This document shows positions 36,218-51,200 of a DNA stretch of 64,000 bases, one piece after another. Source of the DNA: Paramecium sonneborni (Eukaryota > Ciliophora > Oligohymenophorea > Peniculida > Parameciidae). The translations under genes and the position numbers were made by a program. The first letter of the stretch is position 1; every line of letters starts with the position of its first letter. The notes below the pieces were generated by a model. That model made no database searches, was not told the DNA's origin, and worked only from the letters and a program-made list of their open reading frames with translations. Location: the NCBI GenBank assembly GCA_905182985.1, contig CAJJDN010000012.1:681802-745801 (forward strand), written 5' to 3'.

Positions 36218-39200
36218 TCATCCTAAGATAAAGATTATCATCATAATTATTGATAGCAAACTTGATTCCAAATATTTCTTAGGAATTATAACAATTTCTC
36301 TTTTTGTTTTAAATTCTATTGATTTCATTTATTCATCTAATGATATAAGATAAATAATTACTGGTCATTAAATCTGGATTGTTAATTAAATTATTATCTG
36401 CAGTAAAATAGGCTTTGTAATAAGAATTATCAAAAAGAAGAGTGTATTTGAAAATTGCATAAAGTCTTTAATCATCAGTGCTAGTTTTATTACTATATTA
36501 GAATCTAACTTTATACACCCATTCCTAAAGAATATGAATAATAATTATACTTTTTAAACTGGATAATTAGTTGAATTGAGTCCCATAGATACTTGTTTAG
36601 ATGAAGGTGCAGGTGCATCAGCTGGTAATACAAGAGTATATAAATTACCAGTGTATCTAAGTGAGACATTAAAATAAACAGTATCTTCTGTCACATTAAT
36701 CTTAATGGGATTATATTTAAATTCTTAAGGATATTCAAAATATTCCCAAGCGGTATTGAAAATATTTTAATCTACAACTTCTGGAATTTCTGATTATAGG
36801 AGATCTAAATTTTGTTAGATTAATCTAATATATTCATATGGTGATAAACCACCAATAGTTGGATCAGGATTAATTTGGAAACTATAAGTGACAGTTTAAG
36901 AATCTAAAATTTCTTAAACATCAGTATCCAATTCACCATCAATAGTATATTTTTTGGGATTGTTTATAGTCTAAAAACTACTAGAAGGTAATCCAGTTAC
37001 TAATCCGAAAGCACTTAATAGTTTTTCAATATCTACATTTTTACTCAAAGTAATCTAAAATTAGGCTGGCTAATATTTGGTTGCTGTAGTAAAATCAAAT
37101 TATTTGACTTCAGTATTATTATTACCACTTAAATCTGTAACAAAGAAGTAGAGACTATAATCAGTTTATTCAGTTAATCCTTGAAGATCTAGATAGACAT
37201 CATTATAAATATAATCAGTAGTCACAGGAGCAATAAAACTTTGATTATTTCCAAACTATGTAAATACATTAGTGAGTTTTTATTAAGATTTAATTTAATC
37301 CATAGTGGGTTTTGGATTTCCTTTTAATGTTAAGTAATAATATAATGTAACACTTTCATCAATACTAGCTCTGAAATACATACTAGTTCTTTTTACATTA
37401 ACAGCATAATAATTAACTACTTCCGGTATTTTATCATCAGTTTCTAGGATTTCAAAATTGACAATGTTATCAAGTATGGTATATAAGGAATTGTATTTGC
37501 CAACAATTTCAAAGGAGATTTAACCTGATAATGCAGTTTATTTAGTAGTATATTAAAGTTAAATAGATGTAGTACCAGCAGGGAATTTAACTTATCCAGC
37601 AGCATTAATAGGTTCAAAGACTAATGAATTATCTTGGTAAGGATTTATAGTAGTAAAATTAACTAATAAGTCTTATGCAGCTGGTTAAGATAGAGTTAAA
37701 GTCATAGGTAATGATGTACCACCTAATGCTACTCTAAAAACTCTTGGATTAATTGTCATATATAATTAATTAGCAGTAGGTTTATCAACATATTAGAAGA
37801 ATGAATCAGCCATTTCTGAAAATTTAGCAGTTGCTGATTCTACTTTAAGCCAACTAAATTATTTAAGTCCAAGAGGAGTTATATCATCATCAATTGCTTA
37901 TATTTTGAAATACATTTCTGGTCCATTTGCAGGTAAGAAAACTAATTCTGGAGGGATAAATTTAAATTCAGTAGATTAAGGTGTTAATGTAACAGTATGA
38001 CTAACTGATCTTTAAAGTGTTACTTTTATAGGCTTTGTTGTTAGATATCTAGGTAATGGATCTATGTTTTCAACTGTAATAACTAATCCTTATTAACTAT
38101 AAGATAATGTTGAATTAGGTGATAATGTTCCAAAAGTCTTAGCTACTACATTTTTATTCTATGTATCATAAATACTAACAACAAAATTCTCAGTTGGACC
38201 AGGGGAACTTGGATTCTCAATATTATCTAATATATAACATAATTATGCAGGATTCTTATTATCTCCTGTATAAGCAGCTGTATGTCCAGATACTGCTATT
38301 CTTCTTAAAGAATTTGAATTCTTACAATTTGGAGATGTAGTTGAATTGTCATATGGCAATAAAGCATTATTATGTTCTAAACTTATATAACATGGGTATT
38401 AAGATGATTTAAATGTAAATTATTAAGGAAAATCTATAAACACTTATGCACCTAATGGAATGCTAAGATCTGTTTAAATACACAAAGTATATGCAGCTTT
38501 AACTTATAAATTTGTTGAAGAGGTTTCTAATTTCACTAATTTCATAGTCTAAGGTGGTACAGTTGGATTTATTTAAGCTGCTCCACTATTATATGTTAAC
38601 ACATTATTGTTTGAATCTGTTGTTAATACATCTATAGATCCTTTTATTGCAGTTGAATCATAATTTGGATTTGTTATACCAACTACTTGAAGAGAAAATT
38701 CTGTATTTTAATCAATATTTGCATTCAAATTGACAGTTAATTTTGAATTAGCAGCAGAACATGGAACAGTTACATTTGTTCCATTTTTGAACAATAAATT
38801 ACAACTTAATGATAAATCATATCTAGTTAATCCTGGAGGATAAGTATCTGTTGGAAATTGTATTTATATCGTACTTCCTATTGTCATATTTCCACTTGAA
38901 GTCATATTTAATGAATAAGATGAAACTTCTCCTGCATTTGAAGGTTCCATAACAAAATCGTTTATTTAAAGTGATGGAACTTCAGGTTTGTAGGTGAATT
39001 TCAATGAAGAATCTAAAGGATCTGTTTAATCAAGTAAAACATTATCATAAAAAGTTTAGGCTTAGAATATTTTGGTACTTTCAAATGAAGGATTTTTTAA
39101 TTTTAACATTAAGAGAGTTAAAGATCCTCCTTAAGGCCAAGTAAATTAATTCTTGATTCTTAGTAAATAATTATTACTATCTGAACCAGAATCAATAGAA

Positions 39201-42200
39201 TATGTATATGATAAAGCATCACTTGTCCATGAAGCACTTAATTTAGCTAATGTAATTGTAGAAGATACAACAGAAGCCCATTCTTTAGGCATTTTTAATA
39301 CTATCTCTCCAGATGCTGGAACAGTGTATGAATTTTAAATTACAAATGTATAAGATGCTGTAACAGATTAAAAGCTATTAGTATTTGATAATTTCATATA
39401 AATGACACCAACATTTTTTTTAGCATAAAATTAAAATGGTGAAAATCCATATTCATTAATCTTCTATCCATTTGGATGATACATAGTTAAAAGATAATCA
39501 TCTATTAATGTTTATCCAGAATAATCAGAATTTTTAACACCACTTAGATTAATTTTAATTTCTTATTAAGCAGGAATATCTTATGCTACAGTAACTTAGA
39601 TTCCAGTAGTAGTCAATACACAAGTAGTAATATAAATAGAATTAAGTAAGTTACAAACAGCAGGAGGATTACTAGATGTAACATGACCATAATTTAATAA
39701 TCCACGATTTGGAAATGCAATATTAATAGAACCTCCAGCTGGTATTTTATAAGTAGGAGAAAATTAGAAATTATAATCAACAAATATATCACCAGCAAAA
39801 TAACTACTTAATAACATAGATTATGTGCTTGGTTTCGCAACTTCAGGAGGAGGTACTCCACTAATAAAACAATCAACTCTTCTATATTATGATTTTACTA
39901 TTCTCATTCTAATATTATAAGGAGTATTAAAGTAATAGGCTGGACCTCTCAATTAAGATATTTTAAGTGTGTATGCACAACCTGTAAGAGGCGCAATTCC
40001 TGCAGGGAAAGTAAAGTAAATTTCTCTCGTTAATGGATAAACGATAGTTTGCATTTAGATTAGATCCCATATTGCAGATATAGCATTATTAGATTCAGCT
40101 GGGAATTCAAATTCTTATGGGAATGTCAATATAACTTGATCTCCTGCCTAAAGTGGTTAATATACAGTTGCTGGTATTGTACAATTGATATCTATGGAGT
40201 TGATAGTCATTTACATAAATGCCCCTACTACATTTGGGTCAATATCAGCCAAAAGGATTGTTGGACATGTTGTAAATACTTTATAACATAGATTACCATA
40301 ACAGTTTGGATCATAAACTGGTACAAAACCAGTGGAATCTTAAATCAATTCTACTTTAGTTCCATCACCTTTTGTTTTGTATGCAGATAAAGTAACATTA
40401 CCTTTATTTTAATAAGAACCACCATTTTTAATGTTCAAAAAATGAACTTCTACTAAATCTCCAGCACCTATATAATCAAAACCTCTAACTTCAATTATTG
40501 CTGGATAATCTGGTGATACTTAAGTAGATGCAATTAATGTACATTGTAGAGTACCTTTTAGATTTCCAAAACCTTAACAAAGTACATCAGTACCTGATTA
40601 ACCCAAATTTAATGGGAATCCTGAATATCCATTGTTAACAAAATCTTTAGTATTGAATTTATATCTTAAAGTACCTATAGGAGGAGAACTTAAAGGATCT
40701 TAACCTGGAGATGAAGTATCATAACCAGCTGGAATATCAAGAGGAGCTGTAAAAGTAGCTTTAATTACTGTATATTAGTTAGCTTCTCGAATAGTAGATT
40801 TTATAGAAAATGTAGGATCAGTTGCTGATGTAATTGGATCTGGAACTGCATATGCTTGATTGTAATTATATTCTCTTTATACAAATCCACTAGAATCAGT
40901 TGAATCTATAAACACTTAAAATGTATCATCTTATGGTGTAGATGGTAATTTAATACCATTTCCACCTATAGCATTTTCTGTAGTAACAGTAACCATTGAG
41001 CATTCTTGTTTTAATCCATGAGTATTATCAGTGCTCAAAGTTATCTTTCTGTCAGAGGTAATCTTGCAATTAACAGAATCCAAATCTTTATGATATTCAT
41101 TACTAATTTAACAAAGTGGATTTCCACCATTTGCTAGATCATAAGCAAGAGGTAACCAAATTTATACTTCTGTATTAGAATTTGCTGTAGTAGCAGGATG
41201 ACTAGTTCTAGGCAAGACTCTCATATGAACTTCAGCATAATCATCAGTTTAAGCTCTTCTATTTTCATAAGAGATAGTATTTCTCCATACTCTAAATAGA
41301 TTAGGTTATTTAACAGATTCTCCTACCCAAGTTTAGCCATCAGTTCCTTTAGATTCATCAATTACATATGATAAATTAGTGGAACTTTCATAAGTTTTAC
41401 CATACCAACTTCCAGTCCATTTTTCAGAAATGGGATTAGTTAAATTAAAATCAATTATCATCCATTAATCTTCGCCATGTCCTTAATATGATTAGAAATT
41501 ATCAATTTCAATTAGCCATCTATCAATAGGAGCAGGTAATTTCGTAATAACACAAGTGATTTTATTATCAAGATCTGCAGGATCTCTACTTACTAATCCT
41601 CTATTAATTTTACAATCTTAAATATTTTAATAATCATTAGGTGCCCATAATCTAATATGTTTCATTGCTGAAGTAATAGTTTGGAAATGTAATCCAATAT
41701 GATGTCTAACCATAGTATTTTTAGCATTGTCATTAGTAGTAGTTTAACTAACAATAAATAATTACCCAGTAGTAGGAGATATCTTACCACTATTTTATTA
41801 GAATGTTTGATTACTAATTAATCTATTATTACTCCATATATATATTCTTAAAGGTGATTCTTAAATAATAGAATTCCAAGTAGTAGGATTACTTGAAGGA
41901 TTATTTTATTTAAAAACGAATGGAGGATTTACAAAATTACCAGATTCTCTTTAAAACCATTTAACAGTAGGATCTTGAATAGCAGCATTCATAACCCACC
42001 AATGATTGTAATGCTAAGGTGTACATGGAGATAAATAACCATCAGAGAAATTAGCATTATATCTTCTTTATAAACAATATCCTTTCATAGGTAATGTATA
42101 AGGATAATTGAAATCATAAACAATCGTATCAAATCGTGATAAACTATTTTCTCCAAAGTATGTTTATTATTAAGTTAAAGCAACTTAAGATCTTTAAACA

Positions 42201-45200
42201 GACCAAGTTGATGTTGAAGCTGTAGATGGAGATGGGGGAGCATAAAGAGAAGGAGGTAAATGCCAGCAATAATGCTCATTTTATGGATAGAATGTACCAT
42301 CTTCTTATATAACTTCTACTGATATTTTCACATGTTAAAATGCACCTTAAACATAACCATTACGAAAATCTGCTATTTAAAAATGAAATATTTCTGATGC
42401 GGCAATTGCATCAAAGTATTATCCTAATATATAAGAAGGTGTATTATTCCATATATTATTTTCTGCTTTAACATTATAACATTCAATATAAGTATTACCT
42501 TTAGGTTGTAATGGTCTATTTGCACCATTTGTTTTATACATACCATTACATGCTACTTAAGCTCTTTCATTAGAAGCACCCATTCTATTTGTTAAATCCA
42601 TAGGCCATGATTCTTCTAATTCATTATGAGTAATAAATTCAAATAACAATCTTGAATAAGTTAATAAACCTGGATCACCTGCAGGAATAGCATTATTTTC
42701 TGTCTAAGCTGTAAAATTTAAAATTGTCCAAGTTGGATCACCACCTACTGTACTTGCTTCCCAACCTACACTTTAACAATCAAATCCATTATTATCAAAT
42801 GGACATCCTGGTATCTTTGCTTCAAACCATCCTTTATCTAATGTATTAAGGCCATTCTTCATTGCAAAAAATGTAACCCAATATAAATCTGATGGAGATC
42901 TTACTACCCAACCATCACCATTGTATTATCCAAATGTTGTTATTACTAATTCCCATTCATCACCTACATGAATATCTATTTCTTCAGGTATATATACTTT
43001 TAATCTACCACCACCTGTTCCATCCCAATCACATCTATGGGATTTTATATTCACTAATTAAAAATCATTTGGATCATTAAAATAACATACTATATATTTT
43101 TATGTTGAAACCGGCCAAAATGTATTTTACATCCATAATTCTATATAATCATCTGGATAAACCAAATTTTAATCTCTTAAAATAAATCTTAATCTTATTG
43201 GTCCCTTTCGACCTCCACATATTATATAAGGATGTTAAAAACGATCCCATAAAGTCACTATCAAATTACCTCCTTATACAATTTATGTTGTTGGAGTACT
43301 CTCAAAGAATGTTTCTTCATCTATTAACCAAGTGTCCTAATTCTGATCCCAATATGTTCTCCATACAAATGGTATTTATGTTTAAACATTTGTTGGATTT
43401 ACTATATCAAATTTAACACTTAAATATCCATCAATATTTGGATCATAATCATTCAACCAATCCTTAATTATAATAATTCTACTAGCAGGAATTATGTCAC
43501 ATCCACTGTCTTACAAATTTTATGAAACTACACAATATTAATCACTGAACACCCAATCATAACTTGGTAAAGGAGGAAATGTGAAAATTATCTTACCATT
43601 CTTTGGAATTTTATTATATGGCAAAAACTTCAATTCATATGTCTAAGGTGCTGCTGTTTCAGCAGGAGCAGGAATAGGATCAATTGACATCTATTTTGTT
43701 GTTGTTGATGGTTTATAAGCTAATCTATACTATTATGCTGTTGTAAACACACTGTATTCAGTATATGATCTTACTCCTATCTCTATGAATAATGTCATCT
43801 TATAATTGACTCCACTTGGTATCATATATGGCATGTTTTTAAATTTTTAAATAGTCAAAGTTTATGTAGAGGATTTGGTTAAAACAACTTTAGGAACAAA
43901 TGTAATCCATTTGGCTAATTTATAAATAACGACAATGTGATTAGTTGCTGTAGTGTATTCAATATAGTTATAAGGATAATTTCCACCATCTGAAAATAAT
44001 GTTCCAGTTTCTGGATTGTAAGGGTGCTCAAACTTAGTTTCAACATCTTCAGTACTCAATACCCATCTATCATGACAATAATCTAACAGATCATCATAAG
44101 GGTTATTAACTGTTGCTGTTACACCAGACATTGCTCCAACTTTATTTAGTGTAAATGTTGGAGGAGTTACAGCAGTATAAGTAGCAAAAGCATCAGGAAT
44201 AGTATGGAATGTATAAAAGTGAACTATTTCTGAATGATTTCTAGTAGTTTTTGTACTTGATGCATATTCATATGCTAGCAATGATAATTTAGAATAAGTA
44301 TATTAGGTTGATGGTAATTTTATTTTAGGGAAAGAGATTTCAACCACTTATTATGATGACATATCTCTTTATGGATTTAACCATATTTCAACTGGTGCTA
44401 CTCTATGGGTAGATCCTTAATAGACATAACATTTGAAAAATGGTTCTAATGGATCAATATTACTGATTTGAGGACATGTACTACAGAAACAATCGATTTC
44501 TTAGGCATTCTTGGTGAATCTACCTAAACCATTAGGAAACTGTGTTTAAAGATCATCAAAATCATCCATAGTTGGTAGTTTAAGAATTATTTAACCCCAA
44601 TTTGTATTTAAATTTGAGGCTAAACCTCTTCTCAATCTAAATCTTACAGTAAGATCAGTTTCAGTATTTATTGTTCCTTAATGTACAGCAATATATGTTT
44701 AAAACAAAGGTAAAGTTATTTCATCAAATCTATAATTCTAATAGACTACATCTTTTTTATAATCTGTAGAACCAATTTTTACAATTTTATTTTTAATAGA
44801 TGCTGATGGTACTTAATCATTACTATTATCATGCCATTTATAAGTGAAATCTGTTTGTCCAATTTCTTAATGCCTCCAAATAACAATTTTGATAGTTACT
44901 TTATCTCCTGAAGCAAAATCTGTGTTTGAGGGAGCATAGATAGTAATTTTATCATAATTAGCTGAAGTATCTCCATTTTTACAATTCATTGCAGCTAGAT
45001 TATTCCAGAAACAAGCAAATTGTAATCTTTTTAAATTTGTTGGTTGATTAATGGTTACAGTCATAAAATTGGAAGTATCTATTGTGGCAAAATCAGTTTA
45101 TTTAGTTACTGCACTTGTTAATTTAACAGTCAAAGTAATGGGTCCAATTTCCTCATCTTATAATAATACTTAAGGTGCTTTGATATAAGGCATTGCTAAT

Positions 45201-48200
45201 CTCATTTTTGTATAATTGATTATAGTTTGAGCTGTCAAAGTATCTTATTGTATTAATAGAGTAGATGCATCTAAATTATCTGCATAAAATTCCACATCAA
45301 TACTTTTACTTCCAGATGAAGTTGGAGTTTAAACTTAAACTTTAACAGTAAATGCAGTAGTTGCTTTAATTTTAGAATTAAAAATAATCTTTTTTGTTTA
45401 AGGATCTATATCCGAGCATGTAATTGGATATTCATCACCAGTGAGATCATCAAAAACTCTGCAATATCCATTACTTAGAATATAATCAGTAGGGAATATA
45501 ATTCTAAATTAATAATCAAGTTTAATTGAACCTAATAAAGTTACAGGAATAGTCATGACTGATAAAAAGTCTTTCATTAAATCAGAATTACTACTTACTG
45601 TACCATATGTTGCAATATCAGCTTAGGTAGTTGTAACTGATTAAGTTGTAGTCGCAATTTAAACAAATGCTTTAGTTTAATAATTGATAAAATAAGCATT
45701 GACTACATGAGATTTAGTTAAAACATAACTTGGTTAAAAGAGACCATTAGTAATTGTAATAGTTATTGAGGTACCTGAAGAATAACCAGCTGGAAATACA
45801 ATAAAAACATTTTAAGAATTTAGAGGATCAATTCTTGCTGATGTTCCACCTATATTAGCTACAAAAATAGTATAATCTTCTCCCCAAATAAGAGGATCAT
45901 AGTTAATTTTAACAATTGATTCATAATTTGGATCAGCATTACTGGTCAAAGTAACTTAATATTAGTAATTAATTTAAGAGAAACATGGAAGAGGTGTGAT
46001 TGTTAAGGTTCCAGATGTAGAAGATGAAACTGAAGAAACAGGCAAAGTATAAGCAGCAGCATAAGCATAAGAGTATTCAAATAAATCAGAACCAATAATT
46101 CTGATTTCATAATCCATTATTAAATCAGTTGTAGAAGGATTTACTAAATTTTAAATTACAAATGATACAGATGATCCACTTGAGATACCTGTAAAATTAG
46201 TCATTCTAACAAATGAATATGGCCTTTAGAAATCACTTATACCATAGTATAAATAACATTTATAATAAGTACCTAAATTTCCTGTCTTGTCTAAACATTC
46301 AATTCTTTATCCATTGTTCAATAGAGTGTTAAGTTTATTAGTATTTAGAATTTTTAATGATCCATCGTTTTGTACTTCTCTTATTGGAATTAAAACATCT
46401 ATAAAATCAGATTGTGCTAACGATTGAGTTGCTTTATATTTTACATAAAAATTAGTGCTCTCTGATATATGATCAACATAAGTTTGAGTCACTAATCCAG
46501 ATACTTAATTATTATATATTGTGAAAGGCAATATTTAATAGATATTAACTGTTGTTCCAACTAAAAACTTAAATTTCAATTAATATTATCCTTATAATGC
46601 TGGTTCAGATAAGTAGTTAATGCTCAATTGATCATATTTTATTATTAATTCGTATACTTTATCTTTTACTAATTTAGGATTCAAAGTTGTTAGTGTTGCA
46701 ATATTATAAACTATCGTTATTCTTTTATTTGTAGTATCTACTATGCATAATGATGGAACATGTTTTACTAATTATGTAGCTTTCTCTTTAAACATGCATT
46801 TCAATCTTTTAGTAATGTCAAAATTAGCCAATCCTAAATTATCACTTTCTATAGTAAAGTTACCATCTGAATTTAAGTCAGCCAATAATGAAAATTCAAT
46901 TGTTATTTATCTTTCTACATTCTTCACTAAGGCTTTGTAATTATCATAAAATAATTGCAATCCAAATGGTAATTTAACAATACCTGATAATTTATGACCA
47001 GATGCTGCAGCTGCTACTGTTATTGCTGGTGCTGTACAAGTTGCTATTGGTACAGCAGTAGACTATTTCTCATAAATTGTAATTGTAAAACTAGTTGATC
47101 CTGCAGTTGCAGCAGTCTTCTTTCTATATTTTATACAGATTTAACTATTACTATTCATCTCCAAATATTCTGAAAGTCTCATTCCATAAGGATTTGTAGT
47201 AACTTATTAAAATTTTGGAGGATATCCATTATAAGGTATATATTAATTTAGTAGAGATGATCCTTATCCACAAGTAATCTCATATTGCCAAACATCATTA
47301 TAAGCAGAATTTGTTGTTGTTATTTCTATATATTAATAACATGTTCCACTAGAAACACAACCATTTAAATTAAATGTTTTAAAATTTGAAGGCAGAGTGA
47401 ATGAAAATGCAAATGATTTAGAATCTATTTGTTCTGCTTAACAAGTTGTAAAACTTTGACTAATAGCATCAGATGATTTAGTCAAAGTGATTTTTTCTTT
47501 AATCTCTCTAGTTGTACCATCTAAAACGAGAACAATTGCTGCAATATCAGTTAAGGTTGCAGTTGGGAAATATGGTAATTCAATATTACTCAAAGTAAAT
47601 TATAAATCTTGTTATCCAGAACCAATCACTCCTTCAAAGTAAGCCATTCTTTAAATAGTATGAGTACTATCTAAAGTTGTAGATGTTGAAGTGGATGACA
47701 AACCAGCAATTGATGAAAGTATTTTCATAGTATTATAAGTTCCATATTTAACCGTGTATCCTCCAATCAATTTAATTGATACAAAGTCCCCTGCATCAAA
47801 TGTATTATCACTTTATGATGTATAAATGACACTTGATTATATATTACCATCGACTTAAGCAGATCCAGTATAACTCAAAGTACCAGTTGTAGATGTAGGA
47901 GCTGTTGGATCTAATTCATTCAATTATAATAAAAAGTTTTATCCAAATTTATAGATCTAATTATTACCCTATCCTTTAACATAATACCCAAACTGAAACA
48001 TTTTAGTTTTAATCCATTTAGTAGGAGTAAAATATTTATATTAAAACCAAATTTTTACATTATTAATACTAGTACTCTATTATTCAAATTAGCTAATGAT
48101 GATTCTTGGATTAAACGGATCTCTATGTGCAGTTGCTGATCCAGCTGAATTCAATCTAAATGAAGGCACAAATTCACAATCACTGTTTATAGCTGAAGAA

Positions 48201-51200
48201 TAATCACATTATTCTTTTATGATTGTACTTGGCAATGAAGTAAAGGAACCTAACAGATCCAAAAATAGTTCTCCATCAAAACCATTAAAATTACTAATAG
48301 ATGGTGGATCGAAACTTATTTCAATAATATTACTTTCACCTCCATTTGTATTATGTTTAAAGCTGGCACCTAATGATTCCATTTAATACTCATATACTAT
48401 CACTGAACCAGTAAATATATTGAGTACTGTATTTGAAGAGTCTACTAATTAAATTGTAACAGGAAGTAATCCATGATTAGTAATTTTTACATACCATACT
48501 TTAAAATAGAATTCTGCTTAGATCAAGCTTGGATCAATATCAGTAATTTCTAATTTATCTGCGCTTGCCACATTACATAAAGGAGTACCTGCAGAGGAAC
48601 CTTCTGCAACTGAAATGGAACATGATCCAGAACCACTTATCATCCCTTCGATATAGATGAACAATTTAAAATTGTTAGTATCACTAGTTGAAATTTAAGG
48701 TAATTGAAAATGCAATTCATTATCAATACTTTTAGCTCCTGGTATTAAAACAATGGATAGTATTGATTAAGAAGATGAAACTGAAGGGAAAGATTAAGCT
48801 GAAGTGATAGCCAGTGGAGTTTTCATATCAAAAGTAGGTTTAGTAGAATCTGGTGATATTTCAACACCATCATATCTATTTTTTAATGAGAAAGTGAATG
48901 TAGTAGTTCCTGATGCTCCTATGCTGGATGGTAATTATCCATAAACATCAAACTTAATAGATGCTTAAGCTTTTAAGTATGATGACAATAAAGTAAAAGT
49001 GGTAGATGTTCCTGCAGCATTAGTGTAGCCTACTGAAGTTATTCCTCCTGATTTTAATTCCATTCTAAAAATCTAAAACTTTGTTGAATCTACTTCTAAT
49101 ATCACTTATCCTCCCATAGGGATATTGTGACCTGAACAAGTATATGTGAGTTCAAATTTAATAAATGAATATGGGAAATATCTTGCATCTATAGGAGCAA
49201 CACCTGTTAAACTTCCTGGAGAAGCCGCAGTAAATGCAGTAGTTGGTTGAGTAGAAGTTGTAGAATAGGAACATACTCTAGTTAAACATGTGTATATTTG
49301 AAAAGTTAATTTAGAAAGAGTAGCAACAACACTATTTACTTAAACTATATTGGAGAAAGCAACCTCCTTGTTACCAGTACATGCAGTACCAGCTGTAAAT
49401 CTTTATATTATCCAATGTGCATATTTTTCTAAATTACTTGTTGTGGCACATGTTCCACCAGAAACTGTTGCACTTGATATGTCATAATAACCAGCTGGAA
49501 ATCTATAAGCTATTTAAGAATAGCCACTTAAGGCAGTTGTACCAAAATTAACATTTTTAAATGTAAATACTGTATTAGCTTATACTGTTGAACTTGTAGA
49601 TTCTACTGTTGATGTCATTGCAGCACCACCCAAAACTAAAGGATTAACAGCATCATAGAAAATTTATGCCTCTAGTTTTGTATTGCTTAAATCTGCAGTA
49701 TACAAAAAGACATCGGCTGAAGCAGCAGATGTAGGTAGAGTCACTTATTCAATTGCTATTTATAAACTTGTTCCACTTGCAATATCATTCACAAATGATT
49801 AGATAACAATTAAGGTTTAAGCATAATCACCTGAGTTTTTAAAGATTCTACAATTTAAACCGTTGTTATATAAAACTAAATTAGTTGAATAACATCCAGG
49901 ATATAAATCACCACTATTATAAACAACAGATTATATAATATTTTCTTAGAATAATACTGTAGTGTCATCAATAGCAAAATTGGGAAAAGCAATAACTATT
50001 TTACCTGATTTAGGAATCAAAACTGAAGTAGTAAATGAGAATAACAAGGCTGTTTCTGTGAATCCAGAAGACTTAATTCCTGAATTTACAATTCTTAATT
50101 AAGAAGATGCAAATTATTCGGTTGGTAATATTTCAAATTTTAATGTTCCTGCATCTCCATTATCTTATGTAAGTGTAGCACTAAATACTCCACTAGCACC
50201 AAAAAGTAATCCATGATTTATACTATTACCTCTTGAACTAATTGTAATTTTATATAGAGTATTAGCTACAAATGTAACAGGAGAGACTGGCATCTACATG
50301 ATGATATCTAAAGAATTAGTTCCATAACAATAAGCAAATTTGTGAATTAATCCTGTTGTTCCTTCTATAGTACAATATAATACAGCATCAGGAGGAACAG
50401 AAACAGTTGCTAGAACTGGGAAACTAATAGTAATTTTAGTATTAGCAGTTGGAGTTGTTTTGAAAGATATATGAAAACTCAATGGAGAAACTTAATTCTT
50501 TCTTGCTACAGTAGGGTCTTTGGTCTTCCATTCAAGTGTTTTAAAAGATGCATAAGACTAAACATTAAATGCAGATGCAGTTGAAGTCCACAATTCAATT
50601 GTTCTACCTGCATCTCTCCAAGCTTTGAAATTCCATAGAGCAGGACTTAAAGCTGCAGATGAAGTTTTGCAATATGTTTCAAATATAATTTTTTCTCCTA
50701 CTTTGATAGGTTCCCATCCAGTAATAGTAAGCTGTGGTCTTCCTGTGTAACCAGTAATTGCAGAAGATGCTACAACACTTGTTTGAAGATTGTCAACTGT
50801 AGAAAATTTAGCATTAGTATCTGGTGTACTTAGAGAGTAATCATAAGCTAAGAAACCACTTGGTAAAAAGATATCTATAATTGAACCATAAGGTAAAGTA
50901 ATTGATTGAGTTGGAATAGTGATTTCAACTCTTACTCTTATTTAAGTACTTTTAGGTATAGTAGTATTATCTGCATAATCAATTGGTGTTACAATAGTAT
51001 TGTAAGCAGTTGCAGCTAAAGCTGGTAAAGCATAATCATTTATTGCTGCATAAGTGTAAATAGAAGTAATAATTCTATCTTTAACTGCATATGCTTTACA
51101 AACAATACCAGTAGTAGGAACTTAAATAGGATTATTACTATTTTTGAATTTAAGATTTGCTTGAGCTTATATAGTATTTAAAGGTTTAACAACAATCCAA